A stretch of 64,000 bases of DNA from positions 1 through 64,000 of the forward strand of contig JADKJR010000007.1 of assembly GCA_016720925.1 (NCBI GenBank), given 5' to 3'. The translations under genes and the position numbers were made by a program. The stretch's first letter is position 1, and every line of letters starts with the position of its first letter. Under the pieces are notes generated by a model. It was not told the DNA's origin. It did no database searches and was given only the letters and a program-made list of their open reading frames with translations. The DNA comes from Betaproteobacteria bacterium. Its GTDB lineage: Bacteria > Pseudomonadota > Gammaproteobacteria > Burkholderiales > Usitatibacteraceae. Positions 53,758 to 63,842 of this stretch are shown in pieces.

Positions 53758-56577
53758 ATGAATCGCCAAGCCCAATCGCGCCGCCAGAAATCAGACCAGC
53801 GCATGCCATCCCTAGCCATGCGTCCCATTGCCGCCGCGGTATCCAGCGTGCTCTTTGCCGCAAGTGCCGCATATGCCCAACAAGCGCCGTTACCAGTCGA
53901 TGCGAAGAAAAAGACGGATGAAGTCGCCGACACCATTGTGGTCACCGGTATCCGCCTGTCCGTTGAGACTTCGGTAAATACGAAGAGAAATTCCGATTCC
54001 ATCGTCGAGGCGATCTCGGCTGAAGACATCGGCAAACTACCAGACGTCAGCATCGCCGAGTCACTGGCCCGCTTGCCTGGCTTGGCGGGACAGCGCGTGG
54101 GTGGCCGCGCCCAGGTGATCGCCATTCGTGGCTTGTCGCCTGACTTTGCGGGCACCCTGCTAAATGGGCGCGAACAGGTCACCACTGGCGACAACCGCTC
54201 GGTTGAGTACGATCAGTTTCCGTCGGAACTGATCAACGCCGCCACGGTTTACAAGACGTCGGATGCTTCGTTGATCGGCCAAGGACTGTCAGGTACCGTG
54301 GACCTGAAGACGATACGTCCGCTCGATGTCAGCGGTCGGAGGGTATCGCTGAATGCCCGCGTTGAATCCAACTCCAATGGTTCGGTCAACGACAATACGG
54401 ACAGCAAGGGCAATCGCTTCAGCGCCTCCTATGTCGACCAGTTCGCCAACCGTACCGTCGGCGTGGCCGTGGGCTTTGCGCACCTGGATTCGCCAGGTCA
54501 GGAACTGCATTACAAGGCATGGGGCTACCAGGACGAGGCCAACTGCCTGGCACACATCGCTGATTGGGGTTGCAGCCCGCTAAAGGGCCTGCCACCCGGC
54601 GTCACCTACCTAAACGGTTTCGAAGCGACGGCCATCTCGCGTTCGCAGAAACGCGACGGCCTGATGGGCGTGCTGGAATTCAAGCCCAACAATAACTTGC
54701 ACAGCACGGTTGACCTGTATTACTCCAAATTCAAGAAGAACGAAACCATGCGCGGCCTGATGGGCAGCATGGGTGACGGTTGGGGCGGAACCCCGGGCGC
54801 CACACTTAGCAACGTAAAAACCGCGCCGGTGGGTAACTCGACCACATTTGTGACCGCAGCCACGTTCCCGGGTGTGGAAAACATGGTGGTGCGCAATGAC
54901 CTCAACACGCGCGAAGATGTGCTGAAGTCAGTGGGCTGGAACACGATGTTCAAGGTCGCCGACGGCTGGTCCGCTGTGGCGGACCTGAGTTACTCCAGCG
55001 CCACGCGCAAGGAAAACGTCATCGAAACCTACGCGACCGCTTTCGACGGTACGTCGAAAGCGAAGACCACGTTCAACTACGTTGTGAATCCTGACGGTGG
55101 CTTCCCGTCGATGTCACCTAACGTTAACTTTGCGAATGTCTCCACAGTCAAGTTGACTGATCCGGCCGGCTGGGGTCACGACGGTCTTTGGAAGATGCCC
55201 AAGGTCAAGGATGAGATCAAGGCGATGCGTCTCGAGGGCAAGAAAGATCTGTCAGGCGCCTTCAGTGGGCTGGATTTCGGTGCCAATTACACGGTCCGCA
55301 CCAAAGACCGCGAGATGAATGAGCTGGCAGCCGACTTGAAGAATGGCCGTGCGCCCATTGCGGTGCCGTCCAACCTGTTGCAGCCCGCTACTTCACTGGG
55401 TTTTGCCGGAATTCCCGGCGTGCTGGCTTATGACGTAATGGGCGCATTGACCTCGCTCTATGACCTTAAGCCGCAGGCCGTCGACCAGATCATCAACCGC
55501 AATTACGAAGTCAGCGAAAAAGTCACCACTGCCTTTGCCAAGCTGGGCATTGACACCGTCGTCGGCGGATTGCCGTTGACCGGTAACATCGGTCTGCAAG
55601 TTATTCGTACCGACCAAAGCTCGCATGGCTGGTCCAAACTCAGTGGTGTATTCTCCGAAGTCACCCGCGGCACCACCTACAATGACGTACTGCCCAGCCT
55701 GAACCTGAAGCTCGGACTTGGCGATGACCGCATTGTTCGCTTTGGCCTTGGTAAAACACTTGCCCGTGCCCGCATGGATGACATGAAGGCAGGTGCCGAT
55801 GTGAACATCACGAAGAACACCGATGGCACAACGAAATGGGGTGGCAGCGGTGGCAATCCGGAGTTGCAGCCCTGGCGCGCCAAGTATATCGACCTGTCGT
55901 TCGAGCAATACATCGGCAAGCGTAGCTATGTGGCGTTCGCCGGGTTCTACAAAGAACTGGGCACTTACATTTACACCCAGCAAATCATCGGCAACTTCTC
56001 GGCGTTCCCGAACACCAGCAATCCGCCGCTGCCTACGCCGCAGAACCCATTGGGTATCTTCACCCGGCCGGCAAATGGTGAAGGCGGCCACGTAAATGGG
56101 GTGGAACTGAGCACGTCGCTTGATGCCAGTTTGGTGTCTGCGGCGCTGGAAGGCTTCGGCATGGTGGCCAGTAGTTCGTATACCGAAAGCAGTGTTTCGC
56201 CTGACGGGCCGGGGTCGAAAGCTAAACTGCCTGGTTTGTCCGGTGTTGTATCCAACCTGACCTTGTATTACGAGAAGAGTGGATTTTCTGCCCGTGTCAG
56301 CCAACGATATCGCTCGGCATTCCGCGGCGAAATCAACGGGCTGCACAACGCGCGTGAATTCACGGAAATCCTGGCCGACAAGCAAATTGACATGCAGACC
56401 GGATACGAGTTTACGTCGGGAAGCTTGAAGGGGCTTTCAGTGCTGCTGCAAGTCAATAACCTGACAAACTCAGCCTATGCGACCAAGCTGGGTAACGGTC
56501 TTGGCGATGCTATTGCTCCCGCGGAGTACAACAAATACGGTCGGCAATATTTGCTGGGCGTGAACTACAAGTATTAA
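53758..56577 (+). CDS. TonB-dependent outer-membrane receptor (carbohydrate type)
   Basis: The protein of about 939 residues starts MNRQAQSRRQKSDQRMPS after GAGGAGAG, and has a long N-region and signal cleaved near AYAQQ. A TonB-box-like TIVVTGIRLS precedes the plug (EDIGKLPDVSIAESLARLPG, IRGLSPDFAGTLLNGRE) and the barrel ends with YGRQYLLGVNYKY, a terminal aromatic as needed for outer-membrane insertion. The wording of the plug is that of the Xanthomonas/Caulobacter-type receptors linked to sugar loci. It probably takes in beta-gluco-oligosaccharides and is under the LacI-type operator upstream. Confidence 0.92.
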   Translation: MNRQAQSRRQKSDQRMPSLAMRPIAAAVSSVLFAASAAYAQQAPLPVDAKKKTDEVADTIVVTGIRLSVETSVNTKRNSDSIVEAISAEDIGKLPDVSIAESLARLPGLAGQRVGGRAQVIAIRGLSPDFAGTLLNGREQVTTGDNRSVEYDQFPSELINAATVYKTSDASLIGQGLSGTVDLKTIRPLDVSGRRVSLNARVESNSNGSVNDNTDSKGNRFSASYVDQFANRTVGVAVGFAHLDSPGQELHYKAWGYQDEANCLAHIADWGCSPLKGLPPGVTYLNGFEATAISRSQKRDGLMGVLEFKPNNNLHSTVDLYYSKFKKNETMRGLMGSMGDGWGGTPGATLSNVKTAPVGNSTTFVTAATFPGVENMVVRNDLNTREDVLKSVGWNTMFKVADGWSAVADLSYSSATRKENVIETYATAFDGTSKAKTTFNYVVNPDGGFPSMSPNVNFANVSTVKLTDPAGWGHDGLWKMPKVKDEIKAMRLEGKKDLSGAFSGLDFGANYTVRTKDREMNELAADLKNGRAPIAVPSNLLQPATSLGFAGIPGVLAYDVMGALTSLYDLKPQAVDQIINRNYEVSEKVTTAFAKLGIDTVVGGLPLTGNIGLQVIRTDQSSHGWSKLSGVFSEVTRGTTYNDVLPSLNLKLGLGDDRIVRFGLGKTLARARMDDMKAGADVNITKNTDGTTKWGGSGGNPELQPWRAKYIDLSFEQYIGKRSYVAFAGFYKELGTYIYTQQIIGNFSAFPNTSNPPLPTPQNPLGIFTRPANGEGGHVNGVELSTSLDASLVSAALEGFGMVASSSYTESSVSPDGPGSKAKLPGLSGVVSNLTLYYEKSGFSARVSQRYRSAFRGEINGLHNAREFTEILADKQIDMQTGYEFTSGSLKGLSVLLQVNNLTNSAYATKLGNGLGDAIAPAEYNKYGRQYLLGVNYKY

Positions 56578-56597
56578 CCAGTCGTACCATGAAAAAG

Positions 56598-56633
56598 TCC
56601 CCCACCCAGTGATTTGGGCTGGGGGATTTTTTT
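56598..56633 (+). terminator. Rho-independent terminator after the receptor gene
   Basis: A GC-rich stem (CCCCCACCCA / TGGGCTGGGGG, one bulge) is followed by a run of seven T, 20 bases after the stop. Confidence 0.88.
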
Positions 56634-56829
56634 ATTTCCGACCCGCTTGAAGAACCTGACGCAGGTTGGATCTGCGTTTCTGCGGAAGTGCATATATCTT
56701 CGGGCAAAGCCTCTCGACGGACGAATTGATGCAGTTGAATCCGTCAGACAAAGTCCATTGCGCACAAAGTTTGTCGCCCCAGCTGCCTAGGCCGACAGGC
56801 TCATTTAGCCAATTTAATTTGAGAAAAAA

Positions 56830-59442
56830 ATGCCTGAAATCAATCTAGTACCTTGTTGTACAAATCTCCGCCAAATGCGCAACGCGGTTGCATCGATCCT
56901 GTGTATAGCAGTCGTGATGCACGCGACGTTGGCAAAAGCAGCCACCGCCGGGGCGAAGCACGGTCAGGGGCTGGAGAAAGCAGAATTGATGCTTTCTGAT
57001 TGGCCGCGAATCAAGAGTGCTATCGCGCCCGACGCGCAATTGGAAGCGAAGATAAAGACAATCGTTGACGGAATGACCCTGGCGCAAAAAATTGGACAGA
57101 TGACCCAGCCCGAGATCAAAAATGTCACCCCCTCGCAGGTCAAGGAGTTCTATCTTGGTTCAGTCTTGAATGGGGGCGGGAGCTGGCCTGGTGGAAACAA
57201 ACATGCGGGAATCAATGATTGGCTGAAACTTGCGGACCAATATTACGACGCTTCGATGTCAACTGACATGAAGATCAAGGTTCCGGTGATTTGGGGCACG
57301 GACGCAGTCCATGGACACAACAACGTATTTGGCGCGACGATTTTCCCGCACAACATTGGGCTTGGTGCCGCGCGGGATCCTGAGTTGATACGCGAGATCG
57401 GCGTTTCTGTCGGCAAGGCGGTGCGCGCGACGGGCATCAACTGGGTTTTCGCGCCAACGCTTGCGGTTGTGCAGGATAGCCGCTGGGGACGAACCTATGA
57501 GAGCTTTTCGGATGATGGCGCCTTGGTGAAAGCCTATGGATACGCCTATACGAAGGGTCTGCAAGGCCAATTCGGGGATGACGGCAATGTCGTTGCAACG
57601 GCAAAACATTTCATTGGTGACGGCGGTACGGTGCAGGGAAAGGACCAGGGTCTCAATACATCCACCGTGTCAAAAATGATCAACGTCCATGGAATGGGCT
57701 ACTACGGCGCGTTGTCGGCGGGGGCTCAGACGGTGATGGCCTCGTTTCATAGCTGGACCGATGCGGCATCCGGCATTGACCATGGAAAGATGCACGGCAG
57801 CAAGTTGCTCTTGACGGAAGTCTTGAAACACAAAATCGGATTCGACGGATTCGTTGTTTCCGACTGGAACGGGATCGCGCAAGTGCCTGGTTGCTCGGAC
57901 GCCCAATGCCCGCAAGCGATCAATGCTGGCATTGACATGGTAATGGTGCCTGACGACTGGCGTAACTTCATCGCGAAAACGATTGCGCAAGTGCAAAGTG
58001 GTGAGATTCCGATGGCACGAATCGATGATGCCGTGACCCGCATTTTGCGCGTCAAGATGCGCGCGGGACTATTTGATCTCCGGCCCTCGAAAGGGAAGTT
58101 CGCCGGGCAGGCCGATGCGATCGTGTCAAGGGCACTGGCAAGACGCGCTGTGCAAAAGTCACTGGTGCTACTGAAGAATAACCATAGCGTGTTGCCGTTA
58201 AAGGCAAACCAAAAAATTCTGGTTGTCGGCAAGGGCGCCGATAGTCTGCAGGATCAAACGGGCGGCTGGTCACTGACCTGGCAGGGTACTGAAAATTCGA
58301 ATGCTGATTTTCCATCTGGCGATTCGATCCTCGCGGGTATTCGCGAACAGGCGGGCCTGAAAAATGTGGTCTTCAGCGAATCCGCGGTGGGCGTCAATCC
58401 CCGCGAATTTGATGTCGTGATTGCCGTTGTCGGAGAGACGCCCTATGCGGAAGGAAAAGGAGATATTCCGCCGACAGAATCGCTGCGCCACAGTAGTCGA
58501 TACCCCGAGGATCTGGCGGTATTGAAGGCGGTCCATGGGAAAGGCAAGCCGGTGATTACGGTACTGTTGTCCGGCCGCGTCGTGTATGCCAATGACCTGC
58601 TGAATGCGTCGGACGCCTTGGTGGCCGCATGGCTGCCGGGCACAGAAGGCAAGGGCGTTACCGATGTGCTCTTTCGAAACAAAGCGGGCCGGGTCAACCT
58701 GGACTTCCATGGTCGTCTCCCTTTCGCGTGGCCCAAGAATGAATGTCCTGCCGCGGCCGGATCGCTTGTCATGGGCGATGCTCATCTGTTCAAGCGAGGA
58801 TATGGCCTGACATATCGAAACAAGAATACTGTCGGCGTATTGCCGATCAATGAAGGGCCGGGTTGCACGGAGCCCGGTGGCATGCAGATTTTCGGCCGGT
58901 CACTGCATTCCGCTGCCTCGCTATTTGTAACCAGCGTAACGGGAACGTCGTTCGATACGCAGGTAAGCAAGGAAGTCGTTGGCACACTAATCCTTCCCCC
59001 CGCCAATCCCGCCGTCCGGGTTGAAACCACCCAGATAAACACTCAACAAGATGCCCGGAAAGTAACTTGGCTAAGCGCAGCGCGATTTCTTGCCCGCTCG
59101 ACGGACAAGATAAACCTGCAGTCCTATGCTTCCCGGGGTGGCGCGCTCAAGTTTGAAGTTGTGGTGCTTCAATCGCCAGAGCGGCCGGTGTCCATGTCAA
59201 TCGGATGTGGATTGAATTGCGAGGGCAAGATTGACACCACTGAGTTGTTCAAGGGAGCCTTCGGCAAGGGCAAGCAAGTCGTGAAAATTCCGTTGTCCTG
59301 CTTCGCTGCGTACGGCGCGGATCTGTCAAAAGTTGATGTGCCATTTAGTGTGTTGACGGATGGGCCGTGGTCGGCGGCATTTACCAACATTGAGATTGTT
59401 GCTGACGCAGGCAAGGATGTGGACGCGATGATATGTCGTTGA
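56830..59442 (+). CDS. GH3-family exo-beta-glucanase/beta-glucosidase, exported
   Basis: The 870-residue protein has a signal-peptide-like stretch after an N-terminal extension (from MRNAVASILCIAVVMHATLA, residue 16; that internal ATG may be the real start). The GH3 barrel shows IWGTDAVHGHNN, DSRWGRTYESFSDD, KHFIGDGG and the nucleophile Asp345 in FVVSDWNGI. The alpha/beta domain follows, then a C-terminal beta-sandwich of about 200 residues like the ExoP-type galactose-binding fold. This subgroup cleaves beta-1,3/1,4-glucans and cellodextrins. It differs from the BglX-type enzyme by lacking the FnIII tail. Confidence 0.9.
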   Translation: MPEINLVPCCTNLRQMRNAVASILCIAVVMHATLAKAATAGAKHGQGLEKAELMLSDWPRIKSAIAPDAQLEAKIKTIVDGMTLAQKIGQMTQPEIKNVTPSQVKEFYLGSVLNGGGSWPGGNKHAGINDWLKLADQYYDASMSTDMKIKVPVIWGTDAVHGHNNVFGATIFPHNIGLGAARDPELIREIGVSVGKAVRATGINWVFAPTLAVVQDSRWGRTYESFSDDGALVKAYGYAYTKGLQGQFGDDGNVVATAKHFIGDGGTVQGKDQGLNTSTVSKMINVHGMGYYGALSAGAQTVMASFHSWTDAASGIDHGKMHGSKLLLTEVLKHKIGFDGFVVSDWNGIAQVPGCSDAQCPQAINAGIDMVMVPDDWRNFIAKTIAQVQSGEIPMARIDDAVTRILRVKMRAGLFDLRPSKGKFAGQADAIVSRALARRAVQKSLVLLKNNHSVLPLKANQKILVVGKGADSLQDQTGGWSLTWQGTENSNADFPSGDSILAGIREQAGLKNVVFSESAVGVNPREFDVVIAVVGETPYAEGKGDIPPTESLRHSSRYPEDLAVLKAVHGKGKPVITVLLSGRVVYANDLLNASDALVAAWLPGTEGKGVTDVLFRNKAGRVNLDFHGRLPFAWPKNECPAAAGSLVMGDAHLFKRGYGLTYRNKNTVGVLPINEGPGCTEPGGMQIFGRSLHSAASLFVTSVTGTSFDTQVSKEVVGTLILPPANPAVRVETTQINTQQDARKVTWLSAARFLARSTDKINLQSYASRGGALKFEVVVLQSPERPVSMSIGCGLNCEGKIDTTELFKGAFGKGKQVVKIPLSCFAAYGADLSKVDVPFSVLTDGPWSAAFTNIEIVADAGKDVDAMICR

Positions 59443-59543
59443 AACCTTGAGGCCTTGAGACGACAAGTTAATTGGACGCGAAGACTTCGGTAAGACGCTA
59501 CGGCAAAAAAGGGCCGAATTCGTGGAGATCGATTTCGGGGATT

Positions 59544-59572
59544 TTGGGCTTGCAGGCATTGTTCTCTATAAT
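59544..59572 (+). promoter_or_regulatory. Promoter of the LacI-type regulator
   Basis: TTGGGC (59544-59549) and a perfect TATAAT (59567-59572) are 17 bases apart, about 45 bases before the GTG start. The regulator therefore probably has its own promoter. Confidence 0.65.
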
Positions 59573-59617
59573 TTCCTCTTCCCGTACACTCAACCGTCAA
59601 CTCTTGGATAGGGCGCT

Positions 59618-60628
59618 GTGGCGACAATAAAAGATGTGGCCCGTTTGGCGGGTGTGGGACTTGGTACGGCGTCGCGTGTCGTTAGCGGCAAAGGCGCGGT
59701 TTCCAAAGCGACAGCGGAGCGAGTCCGGAAAGCCATCGAAACCCTGGAATTTCGGCCGTCACACGCGGCGCGCTCCCTGTTGACTGGTTCAACGCAAATG
59801 ATCGGGGTATACATTCCGCTTCTCAAGGGAACCTTCTATACACCGATACTGCAGGTCATTGACACGGAGCTGCGCGCAAACGGGCAGCACATGGTCGTTG
59901 CATTTGGAACCGGCGTCGGAGACGCGCGCCGTCAGGCGATCGAAGGCATCGAATTTTTGCTTGAAAGAGGCTGTGATGGCCTGATCGTCATGAGCAATGC
60001 GTTACATGAGCAGGACATCGCGGCATTAGGCCCCAAACAGGCGAAGCTCGTCATTTTGAATCACTACTACCGGAGCATTCGCGATCAGTGCTTTTCCGCA
60101 GACCATAAGCAGGGGGGAAAGCTTGCCGCGAAGACGCTGCTTGACTTGAAGCACAGAAAATTTGCAATCATTGCCGGCCCCTCGACGTCGCCTGATAACG
60201 TTGCACGCATTGCGGGCTTTTTGGGAGAACTCGAACGTTGCGGTGTTGACCCCGCCAAAGTACTTTCTTTCGAGAGTGACTTTTCGACGGAAGGGGGTTA
60301 TTTGTCAGCGGCAAAATTGGTCGCATCCAAGCATAAATTTACCGCGCTTTTCTGTGCGAACGACGAGATGGCGGTGGGGGCGCTCTCATATTTCCAGGAG
60401 GCTGGTATTGCGGTTCCCGCGAAGGTTTCTGTTTTGGGATACGACGATACCCAAACCGCGGAATACTCTTCGCCGAGGCTTTCGACGGTCCATATTCCCT
60501 GGCGTGACGTGACGTTGAACGGACTCCACTGGCTGCTCAATCGCTGCTACGAATCGAACAAGCCGATTGAAAGAAAATTTGCGGTAAGCATCACGCCGCG
60601 CGCGTCTCTGGCAGCGCCATCGAGGTAG
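59618..60628 (+). CDS. LacI-family transcriptional regulator
   Basis: The 336-residue protein starts at a GTG (GGATAGGG ribosome site). It has the LacI helix-turn-helix and hinge (ATIKDVARLAGVGLGTASRV, RPSHAARSLLTGST), then a type I periplasmic-binding-like core (HKFTALFCANDEMAVGALSYF, VSVLGYDDTQTAEYSSPRL). Such repressors release DNA when bound to a sugar or sugar derivative. Palindromes at 53653 and 60743 are candidate targets. It sits between the GH3 and GH1 genes on the same strand. Confidence 0.92.
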   Translation: MATIKDVARLAGVGLGTASRVVSGKGAVSKATAERVRKAIETLEFRPSHAARSLLTGSTQMIGVYIPLLKGTFYTPILQVIDTELRANGQHMVVAFGTGVGDARRQAIEGIEFLLERGCDGLIVMSNALHEQDIAALGPKQAKLVILNHYYRSIRDQCFSADHKQGGKLAAKTLLDLKHRKFAIIAGPSTSPDNVARIAGFLGELERCGVDPAKVLSFESDFSTEGGYLSAAKLVASKHKFTALFCANDEMAVGALSYFQEAGIAVPAKVSVLGYDDTQTAEYSSPRLSTVHIPWRDVTLNGLHWLLNRCYESNKPIERKFAVSITPRASLAAPSR

Positions 60629-60688
60629 CTCGGCACTTTGAAAGTTTTGTGGCGCAGGCGCTTCAGGAGACGCTGGGTATTTGCCTTG

Positions 60689-60698
60689 TTTCCGGAAA
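60689..60698. promoter_or_regulatory. Short palindrome TTTCCGGAAA
   Basis: A perfect ten-base palindrome between the LacI and GH1 genes, 45 bases upstream of the stronger operator candidate. It contains inverted TTTCC half-sites in the opposite order. Confidence 0.3.
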
Positions 60699-60742
60699 AT
60701 GCGCCGTCGGCTACCGTGGCATTCTGAAATGTACGCAACATA

Positions 60743-60756
60743 TGGAAACCTTTCCA
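60743..60756. promoter_or_regulatory. LacI-type operator upstream of the GH1 gene
   Basis: TGGAAACCTTTCCA has perfect six-base arms (TGGAAA / TTTCCA) and differs by two bases from the site at 53653-53666. It is 160 bases before the GH1 start. The rest of the 288-base gap shows no certain promoter. Confidence 0.6.
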
Positions 60757-60915
60757 CAAATGCGGTAACATCAATGCGCAAGTTGAAAATTCGCGCGGTT
60801 CAACGACATGGCGGCACGTCGCCAATCGCTTACGATGCCGTCGCTGAATACATCTTAAAAACGCGCCATCGCGAGCAACAACTCTGCCGCACGGCAATTC
60901 GAGTCGAAAGAACTC

Positions 60916-62340
60916 ATGACAAGTGACAAGATTGTTGATGTGCCCAAGTTATTTCGACGCGAATTTCCCGCCGATTTTCGGTGGGGTTGCGCAACGTCTT
61001 CGTATCAGATCGAGGGGGCTGTCAGTGAGGATGGTCGTGGTGAGTCTATTTGGGACAGATTTTGCGCGCAATCTGGCCGAATTCGTGACGGATCCAGCGG
61101 CGCGGTAGCCTGCGATCATTATCATCGGTGGGCGGAGGATCTGGACCTGGCGAGGGAGATGGGCCTAAACGCGTATCGATTTTCCATTGCCTGGCCGCGA
61201 ATCTTTCCAGATGGGGGTGGCGGGCAGCCAAATTCCAAGGGCCTCGATTTCTATTCGCGGCTCGTCGATGGCATTTTGGAGCGTGGGCTTGAACCATGGG
61301 CCACGACATATCACTGGGATCTGCCGCAGGCTCTTCAGGAGAAGGGGGGCTGGCGCAATCGCGATACAGTCGAGGCCTTCACAAAGTACACGGACGTATT
61401 GAGTCGCCACCTTGGCGGTCGCGTCAAGCGCTGGATTACCCACAATGAGCCTTGGTGTACAGCCTTTCTCGGGCATTTCGAAGGCGTACACGCGCCCGGT
61501 ACCAAGGACTGGAGGACTGCACTGCAAGTTTGCCACCACGTTTTGCTATCGCACGGCCTTGCGGTGCCAATTATCAAAGCGAATGCGTGCGACGCACAGG
61601 TAGGCATCGCGCTCAGCCTCCACCCGCTGAGGCCGGCGACCGGTAGCGCGGAAGACCGTGCCGCAATGATTCGTCATGATGGCTTGCGAAATCGATGGTT
61701 CCTTGATCCTCTTTACGGCCGTGGGTACCCGGAAGATATTTGGGCGGTCTGTGGCAAGGATGCGCCATCGGTGCATGCGGGCGATCTGAAAGCGATCGCG
61801 GTGCCTACCGATTTTCTGGGAATCAACTATTACTTTCCCGAGACAGTGGCGAACGCGCCTGGGGAAAGCCCGATTTCAACGCGCGTCGTCACGCCGGAAA
61901 ATGTGGAGCGAACCGCCTTTGGCTGGGAAGTTTCGCCGGTTGGCTTGGGAACTTTGCTTAGGCGCGTCACAAACGACTATGCACCCGCGCAGATATACGT
62001 AACCGAGAATGGATCAACGTACGATGATGTGGTTGCCGCCGATGGCAGTATTCAGGACGTTTCGCGCAGCCGATATCTGGCCCGGCATTTGAATGCCGTA
62101 AGAGACGCACTGGACAACGGGATTCCATTAAAGGGTTATTTTGCGTGGAGTCTTCTGGACAATTTCGAGTGGGCGGAAGGGTATATTCGACGCTTTGGTT
62201 TGATTCATGTTGATTTTCTTACACAGAAACGCAGGCTCAAACAAAGCGGCAAGTGGTTTCGCGCATTCCTGAAGGCCCCATCGAACCAGCAGGCGCAATT
62301 GCCGCCGCGTTCCGAGGGTGTCACGCATGCGCCGACGTAG
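60916..62340 (+). CDS. GH1-family beta-glucosidase, cytoplasmic
   Basis: The 474-residue enzyme has the GH1 N-terminal motif FRWGCATSSYQIEGA, acid/base Glu178 in THNEPW and nucleophile Glu364 in YVTENGS, and the C-terminal YFAWSLLDNFEWAEGY segment. No signal peptide is present, so it acts in the cytoplasm on imported beta-gluco-disaccharides such as cellobiose. The last 20 residues are Pro/Gln-rich and not conserved. It is downstream of the LacI gene with an operator candidate between. Confidence 0.94.
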   Translation: MTSDKIVDVPKLFRREFPADFRWGCATSSYQIEGAVSEDGRGESIWDRFCAQSGRIRDGSSGAVACDHYHRWAEDLDLAREMGLNAYRFSIAWPRIFPDGGGGQPNSKGLDFYSRLVDGILERGLEPWATTYHWDLPQALQEKGGWRNRDTVEAFTKYTDVLSRHLGGRVKRWITHNEPWCTAFLGHFEGVHAPGTKDWRTALQVCHHVLLSHGLAVPIIKANACDAQVGIALSLHPLRPATGSAEDRAAMIRHDGLRNRWFLDPLYGRGYPEDIWAVCGKDAPSVHAGDLKAIAVPTDFLGINYYFPETVANAPGESPISTRVVTPENVERTAFGWEVSPVGLGTLLRRVTNDYAPAQIYVTENGSTYDDVVAADGSIQDVSRSRYLARHLNAVRDALDNGIPLKGYFAWSLLDNFEWAEGYIRRFGLIHVDFLTQKRRLKQSGKWFRAFLKAPSNQQAQLPPRSEGVTHAPT

Positions 62341-62370
62341 TGTGAACCCCTTGTTTCCCACGGCAAATAT

Positions 62371-62393
62371 GCTGAAAGTGAAGAGTTTTCAGC
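62371..62393 (+). terminator. Possible weak hairpin after the GH1 gene
   Basis: GCTGAAA and TTTTCAGC form a seven-base arm pair around a short loop, 30 bases after the GH1 stop and before the ABC binding protein. No T run follows. Confidence 0.3.
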
Positions 62394-62465
62394 TGGCGGA
62401 TGCATGATGTCATCCCGCTGCGCGTCCTTTGCGCGAATAACAGGATGGAAGAGGGGAGTGTCAAT

Positions 62466-63704
62466 ATGAATCAAGCGAAGGTTGCAGCCGTTGCGCTCAT
62501 GGCCATTGCATTTTGTTCCGGCGTACATGCAGATGCCCCAAAAGCAGAAGTCATCCATTGGTGGACATCCGGTGGCGAGTCAGCGGCGGTCAAGACGATC
62601 GCCGAAGCCTATCGATCCGCAGGCGGTGTTTGGGTTGATACGGCGATCGCGGTAGGCGAACAGGCACGCTCGGTTACCGTCAATCGCATCGTAGGCGGCA
62701 ATCCGCCGACCGCAGCCCAGTTCAATACCACGAAGCAATTTCTTGATATGGTCGAGCAGGGCGTTCTGAACAATGTCGATCAGGTAGCGATCAAAGACGG
62801 GTGGGAAAAATTTCTTCCGGAAACCGTGCTGAATGTGGTTCGGGTCAAAGGTCATTTTTACGCCGCACCAGTAAGCATTCATATGCCGACTTGGATCTGG
62901 TACTCCAAGGCCGCCTTCAAGAAAGCGGGCATCACGGGTGAACCCAAAACGGTCGATGAGCTTTTTGCGGCGCTGGATAAACTGAAAACCGCTGGAATCA
63001 TTCCTCTCGCCCATGGAGGACAGGCCTGGCAAGAAAATATTCTCTTTACGGCAATTCTTGCCAATCTGGGTGGAAAGGAGTTGTACCTGAAAATCCTGCG
63101 AGACCGTGATCCGATTGCGGTGAAATCGGAGGCGTTCAAAAAGGTACTAGTCACGTTCAAACGCTTGCGCGGATACGTTGACAATGGCGCCCCCGGCCGC
63201 CACTGGAATGATGCGACCGCGCTGCTTATTACCGGGCGGGCAGGAATACAGATCATGGGAGACTGGGCGAAGGGTGAATTCTCCAATGCCAATCAAGTGC
63301 CGGGCCGGGATTTTGGCTGTATCGCGGGCTTCGGGGCGAATTCGCCATACATCATTCAGGGAGATGTCTTCGTCTTTCCGAAATCCAAGGATCCCAATGC
63401 CGCAAGAGCCCAAATGCTGATGGCGAGTGTCATTACGGCGCCTGCCACACAAGTGCAGTTCAGCATCAAGAAGGGATCACTCCCGATCCGGACGGACGTC
63501 GACTCGTCCAAAATGGATCTCTGCGCCAGACAAGGGCTCGAGATCATGAAAGACAAATCGCGGCAGCTTGGCAATGGTGAAATCTATTTGAGTCCCGACC
63601 AGAACGGCGCGCTTGCCGACATTCTGACCGCCTACTGGAACAAAGATATCGCCATTGAGAAAGTGCAGCGCGACATTCTGGCTGCGCTCAAGGATGGACA
63701 ATAG
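62466..63704 (+). CDS. Sugar ABC transporter substrate-binding protein
   Basis: The protein of about 412 residues starts MNQAKVAAVALMAIAFCSGV with a signal peptide (to HADA) and a GAGGGGAG ribosome site. It is a family 1 extracellular solute-binding protein: VIHWWTSGGESAAVKTIAEA, then IHMPTWIWYSKAAFKKAGI and AHGGQAWQENILF. Relatives bind glucose or other mono- and oligosaccharides. A Sec signal and no lipobox fit a Gram-negative periplasm. The permease gene follows. Confidence 0.9.
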   Translation: MNQAKVAAVALMAIAFCSGVHADAPKAEVIHWWTSGGESAAVKTIAEAYRSAGGVWVDTAIAVGEQARSVTVNRIVGGNPPTAAQFNTTKQFLDMVEQGVLNNVDQVAIKDGWEKFLPETVLNVVRVKGHFYAAPVSIHMPTWIWYSKAAFKKAGITGEPKTVDELFAALDKLKTAGIIPLAHGGQAWQENILFTAILANLGGKELYLKILRDRDPIAVKSEAFKKVLVTFKRLRGYVDNGAPGRHWNDATALLITGRAGIQIMGDWAKGEFSNANQVPGRDFGCIAGFGANSPYIIQGDVFVFPKSKDPNAARAQMLMASVITAPATQVQFSIKKGSLPIRTDVDSSKMDLCARQGLEIMKDKSRQLGNGEIYLSPDQNGALADILTAYWNKDIAIEKVQRDILAALKDGQ

Positions 63705-63842
63705 CGGTGTCCGAAAGGTGAGGAGCCTGCCGATGGGTGGCGTCGATTGCGATTCTCGCTGTGCGTGCGTCGACATTTGCCATGCGCGGAGCCGGGGAAA
63801 GGCTCATCGATCTGGCTCGCCGGGGCATCTCGGGTGAATGCG

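Noticed and set aside
55393..56385. A 330-codon minus-strand frame inside the TonB receptor
   Set aside because: Antisense to an intact receptor; no recognisable domain.
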